The notes: generated by a model from the sequence alone, not told the origin. A DNA stretch of 64,000 nucleotides from Sipunculus nudus (GCA_026874595.1 CM049317.1:42308401-42372400), one strand, 5' to 3'. Shown: positions 1 to 13,386, numbered from the stretch's first letter. A program made the numbers and translations.

Positions 1-1325
1 AGTTATCCCACTCACAAGGTTTTTCTGCGGCACAATGATGGTCTGAGGCAAAATATATGGTTGTTGAGCTATCAGGAACTAATCCTACAGCTTGCTCGAT
101 ACCTGTCAGTCTCAAAAGGAATACCACACAGGCCACACTTAAGATCAAAATATAGCAAAAGATCAAGGAAATCTATGCAAGAATTATTGTGAAACGGGTG
201 CTTCCATATTAATTTTTATTCAATACAAGTCAACTATACTGAGCTTTCATAAATGATGGTCATATTTATTAAGAAATCTTTGACCCAATGCAAGATAACA
301 TTAATATACATCCCACTGCATTCACTTTAATAGTTCTTGAGGAATTTAAAGATGGCTTCCTGGTGGCCATATTGGATTTCTGACAGGTCGGAAATTGAAC
401 AACAAACATCCTCTAAAAGGGACCAAACATCATAAAAAAATCACTGAAACTGCCCTGGCAAAAGGATTTCTGAAATGGCTACCTGGCAGACATAATGGTT
501 TTCTGACAAGTCTGACTTTTGATATCACACATCCTCCAATAAGACACTAAACTTGTAGCAATTGCTTCAAAGAATGTAACAGTTATAAATGTCCAAAACA
601 ATTCAAAAGGCATGATCAGGTTGGAGAGCTCTCATATCAGATTTATGGACATGCAAATGTAAAAAAGTGCAAGTCCAATTTGTTTTAATTATCAGCTTAC
701 TATTCAATGGGGTCAGCAGGGTAGGTAAACTGCAAGACCTAAAAGAAAAGAAATGCAGAAAGCATCACTAAAAGTCTTGTAATCAAATAAAGCCATCCTA
801 AATCCAGGTAAAGACCCACATATTATCAGAACAAACACTTGCTGGTATATCTGATGATTTGTATAATAATATTCAGATATCTAGAAAACTAAGTTTATTG
901 CTATGATTCCATGAAATAAACTGCAAAATGTTCCCATCATTTTATAAATCAGTAGCTAAACCTTAACACTTAACTCTCATAGTCTTAATGCCTGGCCAAA
1001 GCATTCCAGCAACAGTGTTTTTGTTATGCACTAATGATATATCCTTATCACTCCATGAGCTGATACAAAAGGGAGTCATATATCACAAGTGTCACTAACA
1101 ATTATGGGGTCATAGTGACATGTACCAGTTGAGAGTGCCATGGTTATATATACAAGAAAACAAGAAAAATAGAGATGGTCTACAAAATAAGTTATTGTGA
1201 ACATCCCTGACCTATGACCTTGGCCTTCTGCCCACATATCAACTGGATTCTTTCTAAATGATGGGTAACTACTAACCACTTACATTTGGCCGGGTGTAAT
1301 TACTTGGCAACCAATGAGTGAATAA
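1..1325. other. Intronic DNA with no recognised gene
   Basis: No coding gene is supported here. The only structure I see is a diverged pair of units of about 125 bp (about 350-470 and 473-545), each carrying ATGGCTNCCTGG, then TTCTGACA, then ACATCCTC. They look like an old tandem repeat. Confidence 0.4.
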
Positions 1326-2302
1326 CTTAGACCTGCAACCTTTAACCTCCTGACCAGCTGACCTCAAAATCAATTAATTAGTTCTTCATGCAAAAAGACC
1401 CATAAATATGAAGTTTGAATCACATTCAGTGAGGCATAGATGTGGCATATGTGAAAGACTGAAGGTTTGGGTTAAACAGTTTCACTTTAAATATATGTTC
1501 ACAAGCATTTAGAACAATATTGTGACCTCGACCTTTGACCTTTTGAACTCAACATCAATAGGCTTCTTCCCCTATTGGTAGGTAAGCCATATATGACAGA
1601 TGGAAAGTATAGATTGAAAAGTTTGCCTGAAAATGACTCCACGCAAGAAGAGGGTGCTGTGAACTTGACCTTTGACCTCAAAATCAACAGGTCTGTTCCC
1701 CTGTTGGCAGAGAAGCGATATCAGTGCTGAAAGGTTTGGAATGAAAGGTCTAGCTTGAAATGTGTCCACAACCTTTTCAAAGAGGTGGATCCTGTGACCC
1801 TGACCTTTGACCTTGTGACCTCAACATCTATAGGATTCTTTTCCCACTTAGTAGGTGAGCTATATGTGAAAGATCAAAGAATTGGGATGAAAGGTTTGGC
1901 TTAAAATGCATCCTGAGGCTTTTCAAAGAAGTTGGTTCTGTGACCTTGACCTTTGACCTTGTGACCTCAAAATAATTATGGTTCTTCCCCTGTTGGTAGG
2001 TTAGCTGTATGTGAAAGATGGAAGGTTTTGGATGAAAATTTTGGCTAAAAGAAGTATTTCTGGGGGGTGCAAACACACCCCATAACTTCGAGAATATAGG
2101 TCGCAGTGACCTAATTTCAGGTTTGCAAGGAGATCTTTTTAGAACCTCTAAGACTGCATAGGGTTCATGGCCCTAGCCCCTACGGTTACAATTTGTGCCC
2201 TGCTAACGGCCGGACGGACGGACAGACGGACGGACAGACGGAAGGACGCCGGACAAAGACCCATCGCTATAGCCCAGCATGACTTAAAGTCAGCTGAGCT
2301 AA
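1326..2302 (-). mobile_element. HLE-1 fragment with TGACCTTTGACCT tandem core and hairpin end
   Basis: About five diverged units of about 140-165 bp, each with a block like gtgaccttgacctttgacctt (near 1523, 1666, 1801 and 1947; a decayed copy near 1334). They are followed by a core-2-like unit (2060-2200), a GGAC/ACGG-rich tract (2210-2262) and the HLE-1 terminal hairpin ending CTAA at 2302. The palindromic opposite end is missing. Strand is assigned by the orientation argument given for the endonuclease remnants. Confidence 0.65.
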
Positions 2303-2305
2303 AAA

Positions 2306-2545
2306 CCAGAACAAATACAGGTGGTGCCACCAGTCTGCAGGAACTGATGGAACATCTCATGATCAAAATGTATGCCAAAAATCATGACCATCAGTGATGT
2401 AGTTATTGAGATATTGAAGTTTTTGTATGAAATTTTTGACTATTCTGGGGGTTACTTTGGGGCCCCATAGCTCGAAGGATATGGGTAACAGAGACCTAAT
2501 TTCTGGTTTCAAAGGCTCTTGTTTCAAATTTTCCATTTTCTAGAG
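2306..2545. repeat. Single truncated HLE core-2 unit
   Basis: Begins with the aggtggtgccaccagtctgcag block, runs through the ctcatgatcaa...tatgccaaaaatcatgacc stretch and the 'cccatagctcgaaggatatgggtaacagagacctaatttc' block, then breaks off. It matches the 336-bp units at 19977-22260 and 26430-28395. Confidence 0.7.
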
Positions 2546-2573
2546 GGGCACTTTTTGTGCTTGAAGAATATGA

Positions 2574-2576
<3 letters not shown>

Positions 2577-2640
<64 letters not shown>
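2577..2640. repeat. (AT)n microsatellite
   Basis: Nearly uninterrupted AT dinucleotide tract of about 64 bp. Confidence 0.98.
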
Positions 2641-2736
2641 GAATATTTCAGTTGATTCACATTTCTAAATTGCTTCAACATTCATAGCTAATTAATCTGG
2701 TTTATAGTACCTGTCAACAGAATGGGGTGCAGGGAG

Positions 2737-2883
2737 AATGGGAGGCTTAGGGGTGAGAGAGAATGGGAGAGAGAGAGAAAGAAAGAGAGAGAGAAAGAGA
2801 GAGAGCAATAGAGAGTGAGCTAGACTGTCGTGGAGAGAAAGAGAGAGAGAGTGATATAAGAGAGAGAGACAGACAGAGAGAGG
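2737..2883. repeat. GA-rich (GAGA)n simple-sequence tract
   Basis: Dense GA/GAGAGA with occasional A or GAGT interruptions. It lies after a 'gtcaacagaatggg' motif that also precedes the poly-G tract at 37994, suggesting the two loci are diverged copies of one repeat. Confidence 0.9.
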
Positions 2884-2999
2884 CTCTCTGGTAATTACTG
2901 CCTGACTCAGCCTGACCCAGACAATCACAGAGGCAGTGGCTAGGTCAGAAGTTGAACTGGTTATGTAATACTGCCCAAGCACACATTTCACTGACTTGA

Positions 3000-5352
3000 T
3001 GATAACAATCAAGGCATGGTGCTTGAAAACTTGAATGACATCTACAGTTTTTGATCAATTGGTTTCAAATTTCAGATTTTATCAGATGAAATGCTTATGC
3101 TGTGAAAATTAAATCCACAGCACTAACACTAGTAACAGGAAATAAATGTCCACTGTAAGTCATGTTAATTATCATGCATGCTTTTTACAAATGAGTTAAC
3201 TGTTATTCAATAATTTCACGTTGCCCATAGCCAAAAGTACCACTGGCACAAATGATATGAGAGTTAAACTATTCATTAAAAATTAATTGGAATTATTGGG
3301 CAAAATATTATTTTAATTGAAAAATATTAACAGTAACATTTGAAAAGATTTCTTTTAATAATATAATTGAAAAAAAAATGATTAAAATAAATTATAAAAT
3401 ATATATTTATGAATGCATTAATGAATAAACTTTGAAAGTATTTGCACTCAAATTCTTTCTTTTTACCTGTATTAGTATTTGTATTAATTTTCATTACTGA
3501 ACTATTGAATTTTTTTAATCATATTTGAATACAATTATTAAGTTTTCACTCAAGGTCTCATATTTATTCAGTTTCAGTCGAACGAAACTGTTGAGAATCC
3601 AGAATATACAAATATCACAAATTTAAATAATGATTGTAACTACCTGGTTTTATGGCTTTAATTTATAAAAAAAATATTATAATCACTTTTGAATAATTTT
3701 CACATCACTGTCAAGACACTTATAACAATAATTAAAATTATAGACATCATAATGAGAACTTGTCTTTAAGACTTGATTTTTTATCACATTTTAAACATTT
3801 TATTTTTTTTTTAATTTGTATCAGAAAAAAAGAAAATAATCTCTACTACGAAACTAATACATGTGTTAAAAGTAACCCAAGGATCAAAACAAACCAATAT
3901 ATTATACAAGGAGCAAACTGGAGTTGTTTGAATGTTTAATTTTATTAACTGAAATAAAGTTATCAGAAATATGAATTTTGATTATTTACCCAGTATCAAT
4001 GTAACAGCTGATACAGCCATGAGTCTGAATGTTATTATTCAAACATATTGACATCTTTAAAGAGCACTTGTCTGAGTAATTTTTTTTTAATTTTTGACAT
4101 ATTTCATTTTTTTTAAATTTTGTAATAAAAAAACCCTACAAATTAAACACCTGGAAAAGACCTGGAAATTTAGAATATTTAATATGATCAAATGCATCCT
4201 TGTCTATCATTAACTTGCTTCACATAATCCCTTATAGTAAACAACAATTTTATTTAATTATTTATTTTTCATTTTTATGATTAAAATTAAAAAATACCCA
4301 ATGGTGACTGCATGGTGTCATTTGAAATATATTTTCAGCAATCCATGAAAGATCCATAAAACATCAGTAATTTCAAGGTCCCTGTTACTCATTAACCATA
4401 AAATTACTTTTCCATTTATTTTTCTTTGAGTTGTTATTGTAAACCAATAATTTTTTAAAATTATTTTTTATTGTTATGTTTTTGGCCAAACAATTACAAG
4501 AGGAGTGGGGGGGGGGGGGGGGGGGGTTGAATAGCTATATCCAGCTGAGGCCACCCAAGAGCTGGCTGGCTGCAGTATATGCCTCGCTTCAAGCATGAAA
4601 GGTCAATATGGGGACATATAGAGGGGCTTCAGTACAGCCTAGGTGTGACATGGTCTCATAAAAAATGTAATAAAAGCTACAGTTTTTAGTCAATTCCTTT
4701 CAAATTTCAGAATTTAGAAGATGAAATTCTTACGTGTGCATGATATGAAAATTAAACCAACAGTACTTACAGGGAAAAAAGTGCCATGCCCAAATTTGGG
4801 CAAAATTTTAGGTACTGATTTCATATTTATGCGAATAACTTGAAAAATTCACATCTAATTTTCGGTAAACAATTGAATCTTGATTAAATGGAGTTATATC
4901 CCTGAAAAGAAGTCTCTAGCTTCAGCCATTCTTATGTTAAGTGAGTTAATATACTTCCTGATTTTTTTATGAGGTGCATTATGTTCCCGCCCATAACTTC
5001 AACAAATTACGCAATACTGACCTAATTTTTGGTATGTACATAGAAAATGTATGGAATAATATGCATATTCACTATGATCAAAATCAGATCAGTGGTTTTA
5101 ATATTAAGCAGTCTTGTAGTGTAACAATGGTTTTTTTATGGAAAATGGAGGTTTTTCCTTAATATCTCGAAGGAACGAAGTCCTAATGACCCAATTTTCG
5201 GTATGGTAACAGATTTTGGGGACATCTAACTGTATGCTGAATTTCGGATTCGTAGGTCTAACGGTTTCAAAACGTGCCAGTTTAACGGACGGACAGCCGA
5301 CGGACAAAGAACCACGACTAAAGCTCAGATGACTTATAGTCAGCTGAGCTAA
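3000..5352 (-). mobile_element. HLE-1 type-B fragment (AT-rich body plus hairpin end)
   Basis: Carries the recurrent type-B body: 'tacagtttttgatcaattggtttcaaatttcag', 'gtgccatg..caaa.ttgggcaaaat', 'cataacttcaacaaattacgcaatactgacctaattt' and 'tatctcgaaggaacgaagtcctaatgaccc'. A short GGAC tract (5284-5305) and the terminal hairpin ending CTAA at 5352 follow. A 20-base poly-G tract interrupts it at 4507-4526. No coding capacity is recognised. Confidence 0.7.
4507..4526. repeat. Poly-G tract (about 20 G)
   Basis: Uninterrupted G run inside type-B HLE sequence, at a point where related copies have only 'gagttgggttgg'. Confidence 0.95.
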
Positions 5353-7110
5353 TAAGGTGTTATTTGGAATACTTTTTCATCCATCCATACAAAATCCATA
5401 AAACATCTGTAATTGCAAGGTAATTCCCTGTTACTCATCAACTATCAAATTCCTTTTCTATTGATATTTCTTAAAGTTGCTATTATAGACCTATAAAAAG
5501 TTATTTATTTATTGTTTATTTATTGTTTTGATGTTGGTCAAAACAACTAAATGATGAGTTGGGTTGGACACCTGAATCGACTGTGGCCTGCCTTAAGCCT
5601 GTGTCACATATTCAACGGCCTCCAGCCGAATTCGTAGATCGCCAGAAGGTTGCCCGCCAGGAAGTCGAGCGTATTTTACTCTTAAAATCTAACCTGTCAC
5701 ATATCGGACGGGTGGTGGCCACTGAACAATGGTGATCAAACATCGCCCGTCAGACACCCTGGCGACGCCCAGGTGGTCTCCGCCAGAAGTCCTGCCTGAG
5801 GTCGTCCAACGTCCACGCCTCGAGTATATATATGACATGTAAAAAGTTTATCACATCATATTTCTTAAGTCTCAGAGAGTGAAAAGCACTGCACAGGTAC
5901 TAAGTAATTCTGGCTATTTAAGACACCGCAAAAGAAGACCCAGGGAGCAAAGAAACCCGTTTCTAAGAAGACAATGGCACGAGTCTGAGTCCATTTCATC
6001 GGAGCATGAATAGGAAGCTGAGCTGACAGAAGGAACCCGGATGGAGGCTGAAGTAGCCACCCAATGGCGGCCCGACACCTGCACGGAGCACATTCGACTT
6101 TGTACAAGTCCGACAGGATACGGGAGGGGGTCTTTTGATTATCGTAGGGAGCCCATGCGGCGGCCGCTCAGCTTTGTTGACCTCCGTCTGAATTTTAAAG
6201 GAGATATTCATCTAAAATTGTCGGATTTCTGCCTGAATATCGATCGATTGTTGGTGTGCGCGAAGGGGTTTACGGGTGACCTGTTTACGAGCTCTGCAAC
6301 CTCAAAAATCGCGATGGGAAAATCACTAATTTAAGAACAGGTTTCGGTGCCCTGCGATCATCAGCCTACCCCTAAAAATCAGGGCGGTGTCCGCAGTGAT
6401 CGAGCAAACACATCACAAAAATGCCCTTTTCAGCTCGCAGAGAAGTCAGAAAGGCTCCGTTTTGGATATTTGACGCAGGCTTTAAGCTGCCTGGCTGACC
6501 AGTATATGCCCCACCTCAAGCATATTGGGGTGAAAGGACAGAGGACATACAGGTGACCTAAAAGAGGGGCTGGGTAGAGCCTGGGTCGGACATGGTTTCA
6601 TAAAACTTTATTAAAGTTACAGTTTTTGGCCTATTTCTTTCAACTTTCAAAACTAACAAGCTAAAATACTTATTCCTGCATGATATGAAAATTATATTAA
6701 AAGTGCTTACAGGAACCAAATGAGCCATGGTCAAAGTTAGGCAAAATTTAAGGTACTTATTTTATATTTATGCTAATAACTTATAAAATTTGAAAAATTC
6801 AAAACTAATTTTGGGTATACAAATGAATCTTAATAAAATAATGTTATTTCCCAGACAAAAAATCTCTAGCTTCAGCAATTCTCATGTTAAGTGAGTAAAT
6901 ATATTTCCTGATTTTTAAAAAATTGCATTATTTGGACCCATAACTTCAACACAATACTCAGTACTTACCTAATTTTTGGTATGTCAATAGAAAATGTATG
7001 GAAGAATAAGAATACTAAATATAATCACAAACAGACCAGTGATTTCGATATTAGACAGCCTTGAAGTGTAACAATGGCTTTTTTCATGGAAAACGGAGGA
7101 AAATGTGTCG
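5353..7110 (-). mobile_element. HLE-1 type-B fragment interrupted by a TIR element
   Basis: Type-B body sequence occurs on both sides of the 5597-6480 insertion. On the left is 'ggtgttatttggaatac...catccatacaaaatccataaaacatc' and on the right 'gctgcctggctgaccagtatatgcccc' through 'gatattagacagccttgaagtgtaacaatgg'. It stops near 7110 without a hairpin end, so it is truncated. Confidence 0.6.
5597..6480. mobile_element. Short DNA transposon with imperfect terminal inverted repeats
   Basis: The left end reads GCCTGTGTCACATATTC. The right end, reverse-complemented, reads GCCTGCGTCAAATATCC. Flanks are TTAA on the left and TTTAA on the right, so the duplication is TAA or TTAA. Paralogous type-B copies (17365, 49905) read through from 'ctgtggc..gcc' to 'taagctgcct' and act as empty sites. 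The interior is GC-richer than its surroundings and has only short frames (for example a 97-codon frame at 6041) that I cannot relate to any transposase. A 3-4 bp TA-rich target would suit a PIF/Harbinger-, Kolobok- or piggyBac-type element; I cannot choose. Confidence 0.6.
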
Positions 7111-9300
7111 TGGCCACGAGCTAATAATCCTTTAAAGTCATATGGCGGAGTCAGCTCAGTCATGATACATGCAGGACATATTAATTAAATGCATTTGCCA
7201 GTCTTAAATTAGAAGCGTATTATAGCGTATATATATATATAGTGACGGTGACTCAGTGACAGTAAAATATAAAGACCAAAGATGCAGATTTTCGATATGC
7301 ATGCGCACGGTGTATTCAAAATGATGAGAAACCAGGTGGACAAATTAGACTGAAATCCAATTATACCTTTCCATTGCTGTAAGATCAGATTAAAAAGACG
7401 CAGGTATACAAATATATCTATATTGCAAAATGTTTGATGGCTTTGTCTCAAACTTGCCCCTTTCGAAGATCTAAAATATCACAGGGTGTCGGCTTCTATT
7501 TTTACCCACTCGATTTTGTCATTTGCATGTTTTATTGACAGTTTTATTTGCACAAGGCAATTTTCCAATCACACAGACGATGTTTGGCAGAAAGAAGCAC
7601 ACAACATGTGGCCAACCAGGTGGGGATTTGGAGTGAAAATTACGACTTAAATTGGCATCTGTTACATTAATCATCAAAGGATAATGACATCATTTACAAT
7701 GTTCCGGAACCAAACGACATGTATAATAGCAAGGTGTAGGTCATAGTCCGCGTCTCTTCAGCTGACAGGACTGGTGAATACAAACTAAATAAATAAACAA
7801 ACACCCAAGAGATTATAACTTATTAGAAGTTTTTGGAACATTCCAGGTGCTTCTTTAGAATTATTGAATTGTTGCTACATGTTGTTTTATAATTAACTGG
7901 AACTCTGCATTTCTGTGAAATCACCACCTTGCAGCCTGGAGAGACCACATGCTATCCTGCTGAAACTGAAGTTTTATCTGCGGGGACTTCTGACTATATG
8001 AGGGCTCAAAAATGTAATTACAAAGTTGCATACGGAGGTTACCAGATTAGATATATGATTTTAAGTTAGGTCTCGTGAAGGAACTGTGCGTCTCAAAATT
8101 ATAAATAAACTTCCTACTTTTCTTCAAGTGAAGTTGAATTGAATACATGTTATTATATATTTCCATTTTATATTAATTTTATATGAAGTAATTATGCTTC
8201 ATTTTAATGTCACTGAAATAAAGTGCAAATTGAATACCTGGATATGTAAGTGAAGATATGTACATGCAATTTTCCTTTAAGATATTAGAAAATACTGCAA
8301 TGAAATCAAAGTAACTAGGCATAATTTTGATAGGCATTGCTGGACTTACGTAGGCCTATATATTTGAATAACATAACATACACAGAAATGTACTGTGAAA
8401 AAAATGTGTCTTTGGTGTTACTTCACAGTTAAGTATCGTTTTTCCATGTTTATAAGCTTTGGTATTATGTGTATTATCCCCAATAGCACATTTTAAAAAC
8501 ACCTTTCCAACAATAGAAATTATTGATTTTCCATTATTTTATATTCTTGTTCATAAAGATAAAGATTTGTTTACATTAATGTGCATATATATTATATATG
8601 TAATAAATTATTGTTCTACTAGTACTACCAGTGTTCTCATTGTTTCTGATCCCTTTGGGAAAGAATCCATTCTAATGCATATATTGCATGACATGAGAGG
8701 ATGGTTCCAGGAAACTCCAACTAACCCCCCCCCCCCCATAATAATTCGACCAGACCCAGTCATGTGAACCTTGTCCATTTAAAAGACTTTTCAAAATAAA
8801 CACGCCAGACCATATCACCTGAACCTTGCCAATGTAAAAGTAGATCCGATTGGGTGAGAAAAGTTTGCAGTGTCTCTGCGTCATCGCTGGCTGAGGGATG
8901 ATGCGGTAGATTTTCACCGTTCAGGAAAAAAACCCAAACAGACGTGTCATCTTGCATCTTAATTGCCTGGTAAATGTTTTATTTATTTTTTTTCCCGATA
9001 TATTGACCTGATAGGATAATCCTGCAACTGAAGTCTGCAAAACTGCCTCATTAATGTACCATGTGTGCTACATATTGCTAAATTACTCATTATCGCTCAA
9101 ACACCGTCAGCCGCGGAGAGGCGAGTACTTCAAAAGAAAATTGCATGGATACCCTCACTTAGGAAAATAACAGTTTTCACAAATGTAAGACATATTTGTT
9201 TTTTTTTTTATTTCACATTTTGGTACATCAGCACTGTTTTGAATGGAAAAGATTTGGATATATCAATGTTTATTTAGGCTAATCGTGATCCAACCAAGTG
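7111..9300. other. Intronic DNA with no recognised gene or element
   Basis: Mixed-composition sequence with no family match and no convincing exon. It contains a 13-base poly-C run (8725-8737). The longest open frame, about 100 codons at 8459-8767, is low-complexity and AT-rich and looks non-coding. Confidence 0.4.
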
Positions 9301-10925
9301 CACACCTGTTTACCTGTCGCTCCTGGATTTTCACCTGTGCAGCATGAACCGACAGACCAACTAAACAGCAATTTTATTATTGCATGAAATGTTAACAACC
9401 AGAGTAGACACAATTTTCAAGATTTTTATTTTAAAATCCATCAGTGATTTTTTTGCCTGCCCAGGTTAAAATATATTTATTTGACATTAAAAGATATATT
9501 ACAGGTTACCAGATAATTAGTACATTTTACACCCATAAATTATATATTTTGAACACTGCACAAAAATTAATAGTTTTTATTGCGATGTCCTTTATAACAA
9601 GTATAAATATATAATTTAAATAAAAAAAACTGAGAATTTACCTTTATTTACCTGATCTTACCTGTGCTGTTGGGAATGACAGGTAGCAATTTACAAAATT
9701 GAAATACACAAGTTTTGTGGCTGTGAAGTTGATTAAAAAATAGCTTCTGCATATTTTTTTGACTCCTTCAAAAATTTCCTTTCCACTTTTAAAATGAAAA
9801 GTTGTCTTTATATTCTGTACTTGCAAAGGTAATTAAATCTGTTTGAGATCAAAGGTATCATTTCAGGTAACCCAATAAATAGTGCAGTTAGTACCTGTAA
9901 TTCATAAATTTTACACATGGCACTCAAAATTAAGTTGTTTTTTTTTTTGCTCTCCCTTATTTCATGTATAAATATATACTTCATTAAAAAAAATTTACCT
10001 GTATTTACCTGAACTCACCTGTACAGGTGAGTATATTTTAATGTGTAACCAAAACTAAAATTATCAATTTATGTTTTACATGTCTGAAAAATCAAAATAT
10101 AATGGTTTTACATAGTTGACACTAGTTCATCCATATTCTTCTCAGCCACTATTCGACATGATTTTGTTACTGCCACAGGTAATTAGATCAGTTGAAGAAC
10201 AAAGGTATTCACATAAGTAACTTAATTACTGTACTTAAAAGCACCTGTTCTTATATCAAAATGAATTATACAGTCAATAAATAGTAACTATAATGATTAA
10301 CAAGGTGTTTGCGTACGCATTCAGAAAAAAAAATAATTTACCTTTACTTACCTTTACTTACCTGTACAGGTAAACATATGTGTTATATGTTAATAGAGTC
10401 ATAGAATGTGCTTCTTGGGTCAGCAAGCTTTTCAGGTGAAAAATATTTGATTTCCACAGCAAAATCCAATTTTACTAGCACATTCTGGTTCGTCGGTGGT
10501 TCCCTTTCCATTATTAAACCAAATCATTTACCTTTTTCTTACCTTTAATTAATAGTTACCTGAGAGTGAAAAAAAATCCTTACATTTCCCCTTTTTTAAT
10601 CAAATGGTTAATGGGTTATCTGAACAGGATGAAGGGGTCACTTTGGTGATATACCAGTGAGTGGAAATACAGGTAGTACAAATTTACCTGTTTTTACCTG
10701 TATATACCTTAGTTACATACATATCAAATCAGGTATGTAAAAAATAAATAAAATAACACAGAGAACATATACCTGACAGTAAATGCTGAAAATTTCACAA
10801 AGATACCTTTAATGGTTACTGAGTTAATGTCTCTTCTAAAGATTCATGTCAAAATGTGGAAAAAAATGCAAAATTAATCTGAACAGTAGGAGTATGACAA
10901 TCCGCAGGCTAATCTGAACAGTAAA
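9300..10925. repeat. Degenerate tandem array of about 345-bp ACCTGT-rich units
   Basis: The block 'aatttacctgtatttacctgaactcacctgtacaggtgag' or a close variant recurs near 9640, 9995, 10337 and 10683, spacings of 342-355 bp. Intervening parts such as 'aaaggtaattaaatctgtttgagatcaaaggta' also recur. Several units contain the palindrome ACCTGTACAGGT. Confidence 0.65.
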
Positions 10926-11232
10926 GGGTTAAATAAAGTTAAATCCCTGAAAAAAGGCCCAAGCTACAGCAATTCTCATTTTAAGTGAGTAAATATATTT
11001 CCTTACTTTTTACAAAGTGCATTATGTCCCATAACTTAAACAAGGCCTACAGGCCTAATGCGAACCTGTGCAATGAGATTACACCAGGTATAATGCTTCA
11101 ATGCTGGACCATTACTTTTCAAGAACATGTGTAACATGTATATGAACAATGCAAGTACTAAACACTTAGAACAAGAAACAATTTAATGAACATCACTGCT
11201 ACAATTCTGGCATGGGTGCACACAACACAAAA

Positions 11233-12977
11233 ACTAGAATATGAGTAGTAAACAAGCGACTACGTGTATCCTCCAAAATCAGAGTGGGAAAGGTGAAGTG
11301 AGGCATGGATTGAGAGACAAGGGGAAATAGAGTGAGGTGTGTTGCATAATAGCCTGGATGTTTGCAGCTGAAATGTGTATGTAGGTTGCGCCACCTACCA
11401 CAAAATCCAGAAAGCTGTCCAAGATGTATAAACATGCATAATTTTAGGCAGATAAGTCAAACCACTACTGAGATGTGAGTGATTTTAGCCCACAGCAGAC
11501 AAACAGACAGAAGCTGTGCAAAAATGGTGGCAGGTGGCACCACCAATTTTGTGTATGATTAAGAGCTATGTGACATCTATACACATGCAAAATTTCAGGG
11601 GGATATGTCAAACCAGCCCTGATATATAAGCCTGAATGTGTGCAGTGTATACATAAATATAGGTGGCGCCACATGCCATAAAATCCAGAAAGCTATCCAA
11701 GATGTATAAACCTGCAAAATTTTAGGCAGATAAATCACACCACTACTGAGATATGAGTGATTTTAGCCCACAGCAGACTTACAGACAGAAGCTGTGCAAA
11801 AATGGTGGCAGGTGGCACCACCAATTTTGTGTATGATCAAGAGCTATGTGAGATCTATACACATGCAAAATTTCTTGGGGATATGTCAAACCAGTCCTGA
11901 GATATAAGCCTGAATGTCTGCAGCGTATACATAAATGTAGGTGGCGCCACCTGCCACAGAATCCAGAAAGCTATCCAAGATGTATAAACCTGCAAAATTT
12001 TAGGCGGATATGTCAGACTACTGCCGAGATATGAGTGATTTTATCCTACGGCAAACAAAAAGGACGCTGTGCAAAAATGATTGCAGGTGGCACCACAGCT
12101 TTTGCGTATGAGAAAGACCTATGTGAGATCTATGAACAATCAAAATTTTTGCCCAATCAGTCAAATGGTTCCTGAGATGTGAGCTTGGATGTCTGCAGCA
12201 TAATTTTGAATGTAGGTGGCACCACCTGTCATAAAATCAAGAAAGCTGTTAAGGATGTATAAAACTGCAAAATATCAGGTGGATAAGTAAAACCACTGCT
12301 GAGATATGAGTGATTTTATCCCAAGGCAGATAAACAGATGGACGCTGTGCATAAGTGGTGGCAGGTGGTGCCTCCAGTTTTGCCTATGATGAAGAGCTAT
12401 GTGAGATCTATACACATGCAAAATTTTGACCCAACTGGTCAAACGGTTCCTGAGATATGAGCTTGGATATATGCAGCTTAAACATGAATGTAGGTGGCGC
12501 CAACTGTCATAAAATCAAGAAAGCTATACAGGATGTATACACATGCAAAATTTCAGATGGATAAGTCCAACCAATGCAGAGATATGAGTGTTTTTATCCT
12601 AAGGCAGATGAACAGATGGACGCTGTGCAAAAATGGTTGCAGGTGGCACCACCATTTTTAGTGTATGTTATAAAGCTTTCCAAGGGCTACATTTGTGCAA
12701 AATCTTTAGCCTTATCGGTCAAACAGTTCCCGCGATATGTGGGTTTATGTGTGGAAACAGACCAACAAATGGAAGCTTGGCAGAGAGGAAAGGTCAGAGG
12801 TCACCCAAAAATGAGGGCGCAGCAGTTCACATGTGACCAATCATAATTCTGAATTTTGAAAAATTCTGCCCAGTGGTTATGAAGGAGTTCTCCGGAAACC
12901 TATGCGGCGATGGCGGCAGCATAGTCGTCCGACTGAAAACTTACTAGTATCCGCAAAACTCTGTTTTGGCGGATACA
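11233..12977 (-). mobile_element. HLE-3 element nested in HLE-2 copy 1
   Basis: The left end is ACTAGAATATGAGTAGTAAACAAGCGACTACG followed by TGTATCCTCCAAAATCAGAG. The right end is AACTCTGTTTTGGCGGATACAA. The interior is a tandem array whose units alternate between a '..tgtcataaaatcaagaaagctatccaggatgtata' type and a '..gtatgataaagagctatgtgagatctatacacatgc' type. Both are centred on AGGTGGCGCCACC or variants. A GC-rich 'ggcggcagcatagtcgtccgactg' segment lies just inside the right end. Confidence 0.75.
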
Positions 12978-13386
12978 ATGATTGTAGATGGCACCACCAG
13001 TCTAATATACAACAAAGAGATATATAAATATGCCCAATGTCAGTCTGACCCCTCCTGTGAAATAAGCAGGGACATACACTGTGCAAAAATTATTGTAGGT
13101 GGCGCCACCAGTCTTGTACACTATAAAGCTACCTGATATGTATAAACATGCCCAATTTTAGGCTGATGTATCAAATTCCTCTGAAGAAATAAGCAGGCAC
13201 ATGCACTGCAAAAGTCAATGTAAGTGGCATCACCTGTCTTGTAAATGAGAATACCATCAAAGACGCATAAACAGGTCAAAATATCAGTCCAATACATCAA
13301 ACTTCCCCAGAGTTTGATGCACTGGGCTGACAAGGCTTAGGTGAGTAAGGCAGTTGCCCCCAAGTGACCTGTGACATATTGCTGCC

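Noticed and set aside
1-102. Open minus-strand frame with a CAG acceptor-like start (IEQAVGLVPDSSTTIYFASDHH...) at the window edge
   Set aside because: I do not recognise the family, it does not fit the remaining chimaerin SH2/C1 sequence, and it runs off the edge. Too little to call an exon.
2496-2681. 61-codon minus-strand frame with an Ile-Tyr repeat
   Set aside because: Translation of the (AT)n microsatellite.
6041-6334. 97-codon plus-strand frame
   Set aside because: No domain or family recognised. It lies inside a short TIR element and has no supporting start context or homologue in the window.
8459-8767. 102-codon plus-strand frame
   Set aside because: Composition follows AT-rich intronic DNA, and it reads through a poly-C run into a run of prolines. 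No motif.
11039-13330. Regular palindromic repeats that could be mistaken for a CRISPR array
   Set aside because: Units are 128-149 bp with diverged content throughout, there are no short identical repeats with unique spacers, and the DNA is eukaryotic.
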